In this document: piece after piece, positions 35,864 to 47,034 of the stretch
Layout of the letters: the number at the start of each line of letters is the position of its first letter
Position numbering within the stretch: the stretch's first letter is position 1
Assembly (NCBI GenBank): GCA_026545225.1
Contig: CM048848.1
Location: 18,589,353 to 18,653,352 of the forward strand
Reading direction: 5' to 3'
DNA: 64,000 nt
Origin: Cornus controversa
Lineage: Eukaryota > Streptophyta > Magnoliopsida > Cornales > Cornaceae
Position numbers and translations under genes: made by a program
Notes under the pieces: generated by a model
Told to the model about the DNA's origin: nothing
What the model saw: only the letters and a program-made list of their open reading frames with translations
Database searches by the model: none

Positions 35864-37373
35864 TGATTCGTGTGTGAGTGTGACTCAAAAAGTATATCAA
35901 TTAAAATTTTTCACATTTCGCAATAGAACGAATTCCTTGCAGAATAGGGCTATCGAAAGGGGTATCGTACCTCAGGGATTATGGTCTGATGAGTTGGAAT
36001 ACGGAACTAATTCTAATTAAATTTATAAGAAAAGAATTCTGATTTTTAAACTAAATTAATTAAAAAGTAAAATAAAATAAACAAAGTAAATAGATAGTGA
36101 AGATAATATGAGAGAAATCTAGGGTATTTGACTTCACCACTAACTCCACAATCAATGGTCAATTGAATCAACTATAGGGGAATTACATCATGCATAAGTG
36201 GTGTCGGTGGCTACAAGCTCACCTTCATCCGTCAAGAAGGTCACATATGATTAAGGCTAAGCCATGGACTATCTTTGATTGGCATGGGCCATCTGCCTAA
36301 CTACTCTAATCTAGGGTGCAGTATGGTTCATCTTCTATAGGCATAATCCATCAAAGCTCTTAACAATATATTCAGTGATTACCATTGTGTAATAATCGCT
36401 CTCATAATCACAGAAAATAAGAGAGATTGAGTTCAATAACAACAACTAAATATCTAAGACAAGATAAGAAATCATTGAGATTGAATTTACAAGACTTTTA
36501 TTGCTCAATTCTATAATAAGAATCCTCTAAATTACACAATCTATGCATGTATATAAAGGTCCCCAATAATTAAAACAATCAAACCATTGATGCTTTGTTA
36601 GGGCTACATTAAAACCCTAGTGGATGAACTAGCCGCTCATGGTAGAAGAAGAAGCTTCAACTGTTGAGGAAGAAGACATCATCTTCATGAATTACGCGTA
36701 TGACTATGTTCTCCAATGGCTCTGCAATATGTTTCTGTTCTCTTCTCAGCCCTCTCAGCCTCTCCAAAATCTGTTATCTCCCCTCCCAATTCAGCCTCCA
36801 AGTCTTCACTTTATTCCCCAAGAGAATACACCAAAGTCCTAATCCAATTAGGAATAAATTAGGGTTTCCCGCAGCACTAATCAGGTGGGTTTTTCCTGCT
36901 GACTTCGGCCCAACTTTTGACCCACTAGAAGTCCGATTTACGGAATTTTCGTGAAATACAAAAGTGTGCAGAATCAAATTTCGTTCAACCCATAGAGAAA
37001 AAAATGTCGATTTGAGGCTTGGAAATAATACTTCTGATCTGTTTTTCAAAACGGGATTAAGACTGTATTATGCGCAGGTTTGGGCTTCAGGCCCGAAACC
37101 TTCTTAAGCAGCTGTAATTCTCTTGGACCTCTTCCTTGGGCTGAATTGAGTTAAAATAAATGGTTGAATGATTCTCCTTTGAAGTAGGCTTCATCTAACC
37201 ATCTTGGATGTCTTCTTTAAAAGCCCAAAAGCTTGGTTTTAACTGAAATAATCATTAAGGCCCTGAAAATACAAAAAACACTAAAACAAAGTAAAATCAC
37301 AAAATAATCTATCACTAAGAGAATAAAATACATAAGTTAAGAGGCTAGAATGCGTAACATTCAACGCCTATCA
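35864..37373 (-). repeat. LTR (3' LTR of element A)
   Basis: 1,510 bp, tgattcgtgtg on the left, ctatca on the right (plus strand). It carries the end of the element transcript. The adjacent polypurine tract is at 37374-37388 (gtaagtttgggggtg on the minus strand). Confidence 0.95.
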
Positions 37374-39014
37374 CACCCCCAAACTTACATATTGCTAGTC
37401 CCTTAGCAATAGAATAAAACAAAACTAAAACAAAGGAAACTAACAAATACTAACTAAACTACCTAACTCCACTTTCGTGGGAGAAACGATTGCATTTAGC
37501 ATATGCAACAAGCCTTTAAACCCCTAGGTTTCCCCTAGTGGACGAGTATAGTCTCGTGAGGGTTTCCAGAAATGTTACCCACAAATATTCAAAATTCTGT
37601 TTCAACATTAATTCAGGAAGAAGATTACAATATATAGTTACAAACTTGCATTCAAGAATAATTTCAAACTTTCAAATTCCATAATTCAAAGCAATGGTCC
37701 CCATGCATAATTCACATCAACATATCTCAAAATAATCAACTCTAGCTCCCTCGTGTAAAGTGAACTAGCAGTCATCTCATGTAGCATAACCAAGCTCTGA
37801 ATATATTAAGACATATACCCCTTCAACTCACTAGCTCCCCTTATTGAACTCATACTTCCCAACATGCATACATGACTTTTTCATTTTTTTTTTTCACTTC
37901 TTTTCCTTTTTTTTTTCATTACTTTATTGGTTGTGCAATGTCTTGATTTATTAAGCTTTCTGAAAGATCCATGTAGCAAGCTTTCAGTTATTGACGCCCA
38001 AACGAGATGGCTTTAGGGCACTCGGCTTTAAGATACCCTGAAGACCTAATTACTCGAATCAGTCAGGCTACAAATCAAGACAACCAATGCTCATCTTTTC
38101 TCACCCTTTCACTTTTGACGCGAACACTCCGTGCTTCCTGAGGCATAGAGGCCCGGTTACTCATGAAAAGGATCAAATTGATTTGCTTATTCATCACTTT
38201 TTTTTCTTTCTTTTCTTCTCTTTTTTTTCTTTTTCATTGAAGTCAAGTAAAACACATTATCGGTACTCATTCTCAAGAGATACTAATTAATATCAAGCAT
38301 ATGTAACACAATAACTCAAAACCAAAGTTTATACCTCATAAGACTATGCTAGTGTCTCTGTGCATTTAAGAGAACTAAAATCAAATACTCCAAAACATGT
38401 TATTGCAAACCATGATTAAAACCACATAATTTAAACCACAGTTTCCAAAAATTTAAAACATACTCAAAAATTGCAAGTTACGCACCTACATAAGGTATTA
38501 ATCCCTTGAATAATGTCAAAACATTCTATCTAAAAACAAAACAAAATAAAATAAAAAATAAAATAAGAAAATAAAATAAACAAAAATCCTAAAACAAGAA
38601 GAATTTCACAAAATTTCCCCCATATGCAATAAAGCACACAAATAGGCATCGCCTCAACCCCAAACTTAAACTATACATTGTCCTCAATGTACTATTAATA
38701 AAAGCATAGAGAAGAGTAAGAACGATATTACCAGAAATCCGGAGTAGTGGAAAGAAAATATAGCAAACCAAGGAAATAAAGGCAATGTAAGCACACCCCA
38801 AACTTGGATGTTACAACCTGTCAAAACAAACCACTATACCGCAAAGATCAAGTGAAATAGTATGGGTGAAAATAAATATGAAAGAGAAAAAATCCTAAAA
38901 AAAACAAATATTTTTTTTCATTTTTTCAAATTTTTTTTTTTTTAAAAAACAAATCTAACTACAGAAAGAAAAATAAAAATAAAAAGAAAAATACAAAAGA
39001 TGGTTACCTTCCTG
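37374..39014 (-). other. 3' untranslated region of element A
   Basis: Begins with the polypurine tract at 37374-37388. The rest is non-coding, with A/T-rich homopolymer runs at 37880-37920, 38198-38240 and 38905-38945. No coding region could be supported. Confidence 0.7.
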
Positions 39015-40238
39015 TCAAGGATGTGGTTGTGACTGAGCATCCGGATTCAAGTTTGCTTGGCACATCAGTGCACGTAGCATCCTCCTCATCTCTAGTTGGT
39101 CTTGGCGAGTGTCACGAAAGTGATCCGCCATCTCAGTCCTCATTGCTCCAAACTGTGTGGATACCTCTGTCTGTAGGGTGCCAAACTGGGCTGTCAACCC
39201 AGCAATCTGCCCCTCTAAATACTGATAATCATGGCCACCAGCCTGTGCATGCACCTCCTCTTCCTCTGTCTCCATCGCCTCTGGATCTTCCACAGGTGGT
39301 GGTATATCTATATGCTCTCCTCCCTGGGCCAACCGAGATACTTCACTAGGCGTCGCTATGACTCTCTGGTGCATATGAGATCGGCTCAAATTCCAGTCAT
39401 GCGTACCATAATGAAGATCACGTGGAAAGGCAAGCTCGTCCTCATGGACTGCATACCCCTGTGCCACAAGCAACTGGTGAATAATAGTAGGGAAAGGAAA
39501 CTCCCAGTCACTTGCACTGTCTAGTGCCTTGGCCACAACCTTGGAATAGAACTTCTCCATCTGGCCCCAGACAATCTGTGGGAATGACTGCCAATGCCCA
39601 AAATGTATAACATATAAAGCTTTGAGGAACTCTTGACGTCTCTCGGTTTTATGTCCAATTGGACATACATTCTTGAGTAGAATAGCGTCAAGGAACCATA
39701 AATGATTCGGCATTGAAGACTTGGAAGCTGCATTCCTTTTTGGCCCGAAAAATTGATTAGCACACAAACGTGCAACCAAATTACCCACTGACAAATCGTC
39801 GGGTAGAGGAGTATAGATATAAGATAAATCATCTGGGCACTCATGAGGACAACCCATGGCAATGGCAATGGATGACATGTCCACCCGAACTACTGTTCCA
39901 TCTACGGAAGAAGTAAGCACATCCCGCTCATCAGGTGTCGGCATTAAGTTCTGATAAAATACCTTGACAAGTCTCGGGTAGATAGTAGACGAGAGTGGAA
40001 CAAAAATGGATGCCAACAGACGACGACGGATGTCGAATATCCCCCATCGTGTCTCAGGAAACATACCATAGAGTTCAGCTATGTCAAACGTGGTTTCAAA
40101 GTTCAAAGCCTTTGGGTGCCAACTCTCTTGAATACCTTCTCGGCGAGATCGTGAAGAACCTGTGGTCGGATCATGCCTCGCTCGGCGAGGATTACGTGAA
40201 CTTGAAGCACTTTGGTGATTTGCTCTCTTTGGTGCCAT
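39015..40238 (-). CDS. ORF after pol in Athila-like element A (407 codons)
   Basis: An uninterrupted 407-codon frame that starts at ATG 40238. The N-terminus is basic and Ser/Arg rich (residues 1-35). The middle (about 45-290) is a globular region of the kind annotated as a putative plant transposon protein domain in Athila-related elements, with FDIAELYGMFPETRWGIFD-type and HLWFLDAILLKN-type stretches. The C-terminal part (about 330-395) has heptad-like Leu/Phe/Met spacing and is a likely coiled coil. It occupies the position of the env-like ORF in Athila elements but shows no signal peptide or membrane segment, so an envelope role is not supported. Function unknown. It is the only long intact frame in this element. 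Confidence 0.75.
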   Translation of the reverse strand: MAPKRANHQSASSSRNPRRARHDPTTGSSRSRREGIQESWHPKALNFETTFDIAELYGMFPETRWGIFDIRRRLLASIFVPLSSTIYPRLVKVFYQNLMPTPDERDVLTSSVDGTVVRVDMSSIAIAMGCPHECPDDLSYIYTPLPDDLSVGNLVARLCANQFFGPKRNAASKSSMPNHLWFLDAILLKNVCPIGHKTERRQEFLKALYVIHFGHWQSFPQIVWGQMEKFYSKVVAKALDSASDWEFPFPTIIHQLLVAQGYAVHEDELAFPRDLHYGTHDWNLSRSHMHQRVIATPSEVSRLAQGGEHIDIPPPVEDPEAMETEEEEVHAQAGGHDYQYLEGQIAGLTAQFGTLQTEVSTQFGAMRTEMADHFRDTRQDQLEMRRMLRALMCQANLNPDAQSQPHP

Positions 40239-41128
40239 AGAAGTAGAAAAAGTGTGGTTGAGGAATTAAATCGAACACTTGGTGTGCACAATTAAATTGT
40301 AGCCTTCAACCTCCTCTTTTCGGCAATTTTTCCACCCAAATTGAACAAGTGAATACACCAAATTGATCCCCCAAACTTGGTCTTCAAAAGCCCTCAAAAA
40401 GATTTGACAAATTTCTTCAAAGAAAAACTTCACTTACTTTGATGTTGAACTTGAAAAAGTGAGAGCTTCCTTTGAGAACTAGTGATTTTTGATCCAATTT
40501 GATGTTGAAGTTGATGATGATCAATGTTGAATTCTTATTTAACACTCACCAATTAAAGAAAATAATTTTCTGGATGATGTATGACTTGAATTGGAGTTCA
40601 AAGAGGTAGAAGATGCAAGTAGTAGCAACCAAATAGGATAAGGAGTCCATTTATAGCATAAACTCTCGGCCAGCCCCTTTTTTATCCTTGGGCGATCGGT
40701 CCCCCCTAGGGTGGGCGATCGATCGCCCACCTGCTGGTGGGATTCTCCTTAAAAAATCATGGGGCGATCGATCCCCCTCCAATGGGGCGATCGATCCCCC
40801 TTCTGCTACCCTGTTTGACCCTCTATCGCCCAAGTTCGACCGAGACTTGAAAATTTTGAGTCTCCATCGCCCAAGGTCGACCGAGAGCAGGATTTTTCAC
40901 CCGTCTTGAGTCCAAATACCCCGGTACACCTCTTGGCATCCTCCGGAAGCAACTTATACATCAAAAACTCAAAGAAAAAACATTAAAACGCAACTAGAAT
41001 TGAAAGAAAACTTAAGAAAACTAAAACTAAAAATTAAAATCAAAGAAAACTAAAGAAACTAAGGGATAGAAATACATACAAAACCTACAATTTAACGTCC
41101 GTAGGAGACGATTGACTCTCCGAAGGGA
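40239..41128 (-). other. Spacer between pol and ORF; integrase region absent
   Basis: About 0.9 kb separates RNase H from the downstream ORF, too little for a full Ty3/gypsy integrase, and no zinc-binding or DDE motif is readable in any frame. The part from 40675 to 40895 is a cluster of gatcgatc-type palindromes that may lie in the leader of the downstream ORF. Confidence 0.7.
40675..40895. repeat. Cluster of GATCGATC palindromic repeats
   Basis: The word ggcgatcg(a/g)tc(g/c)ccc recurs at about 40690, 40713, 40762 and 40784, followed by two atcgccca-agttcgaccga-like words near 40825 and 40872. The copy at 40711-40730 is a perfect 20-bp palindrome and extends one more base pair on each side. 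Confidence 0.85.
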
Positions 41129-42268
41129 TTAAGTCGGATAGACGGGATTCGTCAAGTCGACGGACTCTACGTCTCTTCTTGGCACACATCCTTCCACACA
41201 ATGTTTCAACCTTTGCCCATGATCCGCAACCACATTCTCAGTCCCCTTTTTGTCTTTTATCTCCAAATTGAATTCATGCAGCAATAAAATCCATCGAATA
41301 AGACGCGGTTTGGTTTCTTTCTTCGCCAATAAGTGTCTCAATGCTGCATGATCAGAGTAGACAACCACCTTGGACCCCAGTAAATAAGAACGAAACTTGT
41401 CCAAGGCAAACACTACAGCTAGAAGCTCTTTCTCTGTGGTTGTATAATTGAGTTGGGCATCAGAGAGAGTCTTACTAGCGTAATAGATGACATATGGCCG
41501 TTTCTCTTCTCTTTGTCCGAACACTGCTCCCACTGCATAATCAGAGGTATCACACATGATTTCAAAAGGTAAAGCCCATTTTAGAGATTGCATGATTGGT
41601 GCAGAGGATAACAGAGACCGAAGCTTTTCAAAAGCTTGCACACAATCTTCATCAAAGATAAAGGGAACATCTTTAGATAACAAATGGCACAATGGTCGAG
41701 CAACTTTACTGAAATCCTTGATAAATCTTCTATAGAACCCAGCATGGCCTAAGAAAGATCGAACTTGCCTTACCGAAGTTGGATGAGGCAGAGTTGCAAT
41801 TAGGTCGATCTTTGCTTTATCAACTTCAATACCTCTTTCTGAAACAATATGGCTCAATACAATACCCTCTTTCACCATAAAATGGCTCTTCTCCCAACTA
41901 AGTACCAAATTACGCTCTCGGCACCTTTGAAACACCAGTGATAAATTACTCAGACAGTTTTCAAAGGATGATCCAAAAACAGAGAAGTCATCCATGAACA
42001 CCTCCAAGAATTTTTCCACCATGTCAGAAAAGATGGTCATCATACACCTCTGGAATGTCGCCGGAGCGTTACATAATCCAAATGGTATACGACGATAAGC
42101 AAAACTATGAAAGGGACAAGTGAAAGTAGTCTTCTCTTGATCCTCTGGATCCATAGCCACTTGGTTATAACCAGAGTAGCCATCCGGAAAGCAATAATAG
42201 CTCTGACCAGCTAACCTTTCAAGTATTTGATCAATGAATGGAAGAGGGAAGTGATCCTTCCTTGTCAT
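41129..42268 (-). pseudogene. Element A reverse transcriptase and RNase H
   Basis: 379 codons open. RT motifs: [15 protein letters not shown] at the start, [11 protein letters not shown] (with the first catalytic Asp), [14 protein letters not shown], and FMDDFSVFG holding the catalytic Asp pair; then the thumb region [16 protein letters not shown]. RNase [45 protein letters not shown]. After ENVVADH the sequence departs from the family (no LSR motif) and ends within 35 residues, so the deletion of integrase starts here. The frame begins after a TAA at 42317-42319. Confidence 0.9.
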
Positions 42269-42319
42269 AGAGTTGAGCTTTCTGTAAGCAATGTAAACAC
42301 GCCAACCTATGGCTGCACG

Positions 42320-43717
42320 TTATGGAACAAGCTCTCCCATAGAGTTAGGGACAATAGTAAGACCAGACTTCTTAGGAACCACTTGTGTTGGACTCACCCA
42401 TGTGCTATCAGAAATTGGATAAATGATACCAGCATCAAGTAACTTGACAACCTCTTTCTTTACTACCTCCTTCATGTTGGGGTTCAGTCGCCTCTGTGCC
42501 TCTCTGGTTGGCTTACATCCTTCTTCCAGATGAATTTTGTGCATGAAAATTGAGGGATCAATGCCTTTAAGATCAGCAACACTCCATCCAATTGCTTCAC
42601 GATGTTGATATAAGACCTCTACTAAGCTCTTCTCTTGAATTTCTGTCAGATCAGAGGCAATTATAACAGGAAGAGTTTTCTGTGCCCCCAAAAATACACA
42701 CTTTAATTTGTCAGGCAAAGGCTTCAACTCTAATTCTAGAGGGGACTCCAATGAAGGCACAAGGGGAGTGCTAGAGAGAGAAGGTAGTGGCTCAATTGGA
42801 ATCCTCCATGGTGGAGTATTCTGAATAGCATCCACTTCCAGCATAGCATGCACTTCTTCACACAACCCTTCATCATTAATATTCTTAAAGTCATAAAGAG
42901 ACTTACATACCTCCAGGGAGTTTCGAGATATAGAGGATGAAACAAATTCCTCCACACATTCATCAATATCATCCACACAGAACACATCAATCTGATCTGG
43001 AGGGTGTTGGATAGCATTGAACACATTAAGCTTGACATTCATGTTGCCAAATGAAATGTCCATGCTCCCTGACCTACAATTTATGCAGGCATTAGCAGTA
43101 GCTAAGAAAGCTCGACCAAGGATCACTGGAATGTGCCTCTTCGGATTATGAACTAGCTCAGTGTCAAGTACAATAAAATCAATAGGAAAGTAGAACTTGT
43201 CCACTTTAATGAGCACATCTTCTATGATTCCTCGGGGTTATTTTGTTGATCTATCTGCAAATTGCAATACCACCGAGGTAGGCTTCAATTCTCCCAAGCC
43301 CAATTGTAAGTAGACTGAATATGGTAGCAAATTCACACTTGCACCCAAATGAAGAAGAGCTTTATCCACATGGTGCTCCCCAATAATGCATGAGATAGTT
43401 GGAGCACTAGGATCTTTGTACTTGGGAGGAGTACACTGCTGAATTATCGAACTTACTTGTTGTGGCAGCATCACTTTCTTTGGCACATGACTTTTAGAAC
43501 GTTTTTTCTGAGTGCACAAGTCCTTCAAGAATTTAGCATAAGGAGGAATTTGCTTGATGGCATCAAGGAGTGGCAAATTAATCTTCACTTGTCGAAACAC
43601 CTCCATCATGTTATGCAGATTGTCCCCTTGCTTTCCCAATTTAGATGCTTCAAGGAAACGTTGTGGGAAAGGAGCCTTGGGCTCATAAGGAATTTCAGCA
43701 CTTGGACTTGTGGTCAC
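42320..43717 (-). pseudogene. Element A protease and N-terminal RT region
   Basis: A single frame broken by a TAA between FADRSTK and PRGIIEDV, where the related element B has Gln. The protease motif reads LLHLGASVNLLP, with His (codon 43349-43351) where element B has the catalytic Asp, so the enzyme would be inactive. The region after the stop (42320-43216) includes RHIPVILGRAFLATANACI, the late protease segment, then a long linker, and RRLNPNMKEVVKKEVVKLLDAGII, which opens the RT. A second TAA ends it just before [13 protein letters not shown], again at a Gln position of element B. Frame is -1 relative to gag. Confidence 0.88.
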
Positions 43718-45294
43718 TTTTCTTCTTCTTTCTGCTCACCCACCTTATTATCAATTATTTTCCCACTCCTTAAAGTGGTAATAGCTTGAACTTGCTCATG
43801 GTGTGGGTTGCTTGTGGAAGCTTGCATCCCTCTTGGATTAGCAATTGATTGACTAGGGAGCTTCCCTTCTTCTTTTCTACTTAATGAAGTAGCAAGTTGT
43901 CCAAACTGAGATTCCAGTTTGGCAATGGATTGAGAATGTGAGTGCACTAGCTGAACTGTAGATTGTACTGTTGCTGCAGTAGCTTGCACTGTCTCTATAA
44001 GAGAATCAAGCTTGTCAAATTTAGACAAGGTAAATGTCAACTTTTCTTCAATAACAGAAATTCTTTGGGCCATAGGACTTTGTGTTTGATATTGCTGTTG
44101 AGGCACAAAATTCCTAGGTTGATATGATGGTTGCATTGCTGCCCCTTGGTTACTGTAAGAAAAACCAGGATGATTCCTCCATGTGGGATTGTAAGTATTA
44201 CCTCGTGGAGGATTCATTGGTCCAGTGAATGTAGCTTGGACTTGCTCATGTTGAACATCAGAAAATTTCCCCATTGAAGGGCAATTGCTAACATTATGCA
44301 TAGGACTAGAGCAAAATTCACAAGGGCCTAGCAATGAAGAATTTGAAGTAGAAGGAGTTTGATTGGCAGCCATAATTGCTGCTACCTTCTGTGCAATTAA
44401 ATCAATATCAGTTGGCATAGCTTCTGAAGCACCAACCTCATAAATTCCATCAGTCTTCCTTGTAGTGGCATGTCTGCTAGAATGAGTAGAGGACACATGT
44501 TGTAGAGAGTTGTCACTAAGATTTTCAAATAAGGTCCATGCCTCTTCTTCACTCTTCAACATAAAAGTACCTCCACAAGATGCATCAATCATCTGTCTGT
44601 TGGCTTCTGTGAGCCCTTCATGAAAACTCTGCACTAGTTGCCACTTAGGAACTTGATGATGGGGACACTTCCTAAGAAGGTCCTTGAATCTTTCCCATGT
44701 CTCATAAAATTGTTCCCTCTCATGTTGGGAGAAACCAGTGATAGCACGTCTGAATTGATTGGTCTTCCCTATCAAAAAATACTTCTTGAGAAACTCATGT
44801 TGCATCTGAGTCCAAGTCGTGATAGAACCTGCCGGTAGAGAGTTAAACCAATACTTTGCTTTATCTTTCAAGGAGAATGGAAAAAGTCTCATTCTGAAAT
44901 CATCTTCAGAGAAGTTGTGAGTTTTTGTAGTTGAGCACACTTCAATGAAGTTATCCAGATGCTTGTAAGGGTCTTCTTGAGTCAGCCCAAAATAAGATGG
45001 AAGCATCTGAATAATGCTGGACTTGATCTCATAATTTTGTGCTGTGACATTGGGCAATTGAAAACCTGCTGGTGAGGTATATGTCTCAGGAACATAGTAG
45101 TCCCTCATCAATCTAGCTCTTTCTCCATCAGCATTACGAACAAGGTTGTTATTCCTCTCTTCTGCCATGTCTTCAATTATTTCTTCCTCTTGCACAATTG
45201 TATCAACAGGGATGTTCCTCTGTTGTCTAAGAGTACATTCAGGCTCAGGATCAAGAGGTATCAAAGGATCAGCTATAGAACGACGACCTTGCAT
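43714..45294 (-). CDS. Element A gag (526 codons, intact)
   Basis: Gag forms the particle and binds element RNA. Retrotransposon gag domain about residues 85-235, with DPYKHLDNFIEVCSTTKTHN, FPFSLKDKAKYWFNSLPAGS and QHEFLKKYFLIGKTNQFRR, then QMIDASCGGTFMLKSEEEAW. A CX2CX4HX4C zinc knuckle (CEFCSSPMHNVSNC) follows near residue 330, then a Pro/Gln-rich part and a heptad-like segment before the end. The ATG at 45294 follows the primer-binding site by about 120 bp. It ends EEEK-stop in an A/G-rich run and pol continues in the -1 frame. In element B, gag and pol share one frame, so this may be either an indel or programmed shifting; I favour an indel. Confidence 0.85.
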   Translation of the reverse strand: MQGRRSIADPLIPLDPEPECTLRQQRNIPVDTIVQEEEIIEDMAEERNNNLVRNADGERARLMRDYYVPETYTSPAGFQLPNVTAQNYEIKSSIIQMLPSYFGLTQEDPYKHLDNFIEVCSTTKTHNFSEDDFRMRLFPFSLKDKAKYWFNSLPAGSITTWTQMQHEFLKKYFLIGKTNQFRRAITGFSQHEREQFYETWERFKDLLRKCPHHQVPKWQLVQSFHEGLTEANRQMIDASCGGTFMLKSEEEAWTLFENLSDNSLQHVSSTHSSRHATTRKTDGIYEVGASEAMPTDIDLIAQKVAAIMAANQTPSTSNSSLLGPCEFCSSPMHNVSNCPSMGKFSDVQHEQVQATFTGPMNPPRGNTYNPTWRNHPGFSYSNQGAAMQPSYQPRNFVPQQQYQTQSPMAQRISVIEEKLTFTLSKFDKLDSLIETVQATAATVQSTVQLVHSHSQSIAKLESQFGQLATSLSRKEEGKLPSQSIANPRGMQASTSNPHHEQVQAITTLRSGKIIDNKVGEQKEEEK

Positions 45295-45416
45295 ATATTT
45301 ACCAAAAGCACCTGAAAAGAAAACAAAAACAAAATTAAAAATAAAATATAAAAATTTCCTAAACTAAAAATCCAATTAAAATTAATTCTGTAAAATCCAA
45401 TCAATCAAATAGATAA

Positions 45417-45434
45417 TTCCCGGCAACGGCGCCA
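45417..45434 (-). other. Primer-binding site (tRNA-Asp), element A
   Basis: Minus strand tggcgccgttgccgggaa, six bases inside the right LTR. It complements the 3' end of plant tRNA-Asp, the primer typical for Athila elements. Differs from the element B site by one base near the 3' end. Confidence 0.93.
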
Positions 45435-45440
45435 AAAATT

Positions 45441-46950
45441 TGATTCGTGTGTGAGCGTGACTCAAAAAGTATATCAATTAAAATTTTCCACACTTCGCAA
45501 TAGAACAAATTCCTTGCAGAATAGGGCTATCGAAAGGGGTATCGTACCTCAGGGATTATGGTCTGATGAGTTGGAATACGGAACTAATTCTAATTAAATT
45601 TATACGAAAAGAATTCTGATTTTTAAACTAAATTAATTAAAAAGTAAAATAAAATATACAAAGTAAATAGATAGTGAAGATAATATGAGAGAAATCTAGG
45701 GTATTTGACTTCACCACTAACTCCACAATCATTGGTTAATTGAATCAACTATAGGGGAATTACATCATGCATAAGTGGTGTCGGTGGCTACAAGTTCACC
45801 TTCATCCGTCAAGAAGGTCACATATGATTAAGGCTAAGCCATGGACTATCTTCGATTGGCATGAGCCATCTGCCTAACTACTCTAATCTAGGGTGCAGTA
45901 TGGTTCATCTTCTCTAGGCATAATCCATCAAAGCTCTTAACAATATATTCAGTGATTACCATTGTGTAATAATCGCTCTCATAATCACAGAAAATAAGAG
46001 AGATTGAGTTCAATAACAGCAACTAAATATCTAAGACAGGATAAGAAATCATTGAGATTGAATTTACAAGACTTTTATTGCTCAATTCTATAATAAGAAT
46101 CCTCTGAATTACACAATCTATGCATGTATATAAAGGTCCCCAATAATTAAAACAATCAAACCATTGATGCTTTGTTAGGGCTACATCAAAACCCTAGTGG
46201 ATGAACTAGCCGCTCATGGTAGAAGAAGAAGCTTCAACTGTTGAGGAAGAAGGCATCATCTTCATGAATTACGCGTATGACTATGTTCTCCAATGGCTAT
46301 GCAATATGTTTCTGTTCTCTTCTTAGCCCTTTCAGCCTCTCCAAAATCTGTTATCTCCCCTCCCAATTCAGCCTCCAAGTCTTCACTTTATTCCCCAAGA
46401 GAATACACCAAAGTCCTAATCCAATTAGGAATAAATTAGCGTTTCCCGCAGCACTAATCAGGTGGGTTTTTTCTGCTGACTTTGGCCCAACTTTTGACCC
46501 ACTAGAAGTCCGATTTACGGAATTTTCGTGAAATACAAAAGTGTGCAGAATCAAATTTCGTTCAACCCAATGCAAAAAAAATGTTGATTTGAGGCTCGGA
46601 AATAATACTTCTGATCCGTTTTCCAAAACGGGATTAAGACTGTATTATGCGCAGGTTTGGGCTTCAGGCCCGAAACCTTCTTAAGCAGCTGTAATTCTCT
46701 TGGACCTCTTCCTTGGGATGAATTGAGTTAAAATAAATGGTTGAATGATTCTCCTTTGAAGTAGGCTTCATCTAACCATCTTGGATGTCTTCTTTAAAAG
46801 CCCAAAAGCTTGGTTTTAACTGAAATAATCATTAAGGCCCTGAAAATACAAAAAACACTAAAACAAAGTAAAATCACAAAATAATCTATCACTAAGAGAA
46901 TAAAATACATAAGTTAAGAGGCTAGAATGCGTAACATTCAACGCCTATCA
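45441..46950 (-). repeat. LTR (5' LTR of element A)
   Basis: 1,510 bp, the same length as its partner. On the minus strand it would carry the promoter for the element. Followed on the right by the GTCAT duplication at 46951-46955. Confidence 0.95.
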
Positions 46951-46955
46951 GTCAT

Positions 46956-46981
46956 GTGTTTTTTTCTTTTTAATGGCCTAC

Positions 46982-47034
<53 letters not shown>

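Larger units (their letters stand above)
35864..46950 (-). mobile_element. Athila-like Ty3/gypsy element A, full length, no integrase
   Basis: 11,087 bp on the minus strand. Two LTRs of 1,510 bp each (35864-37373 and 45441-46950), a tRNA-Asp primer-binding site next to the right LTR and a polypurine tract next to the left LTR define the ends. GTCAT is duplicated at 35859-35863 and 46951-46955. Order along the minus strand is gag, protease, RT, RNase H, then a long ORF after pol. An integrase is not found. The two LTRs differ at 9 of about 385 positions in the part I compared, so the insertion is moderately recent. Related to element B at 58015 and to the solo LTR at 56381. Confidence 0.95.

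Noticed and set aside
36639..37049. Open frames in LTR A, repeated at 46277-46626
   Set aside because: They recur only because the LTR is duplicated; no start context, domain or conserved protein.
39023..39524. Plus-strand frames opposite the post-pol ORF
   Set aside because: Antisense shadows of the intact minus-strand 407-codon frame.
39015..40238. Envelope glycoprotein for the post-pol ORF
   Set aside because: Position fits the env-like ORF of Athila, but there is no signal peptide or membrane segment.
40239..41128. Degraded integrase
   Set aside because: No HHCC or DDE motif in any frame, and the interval is shorter than an integrase.
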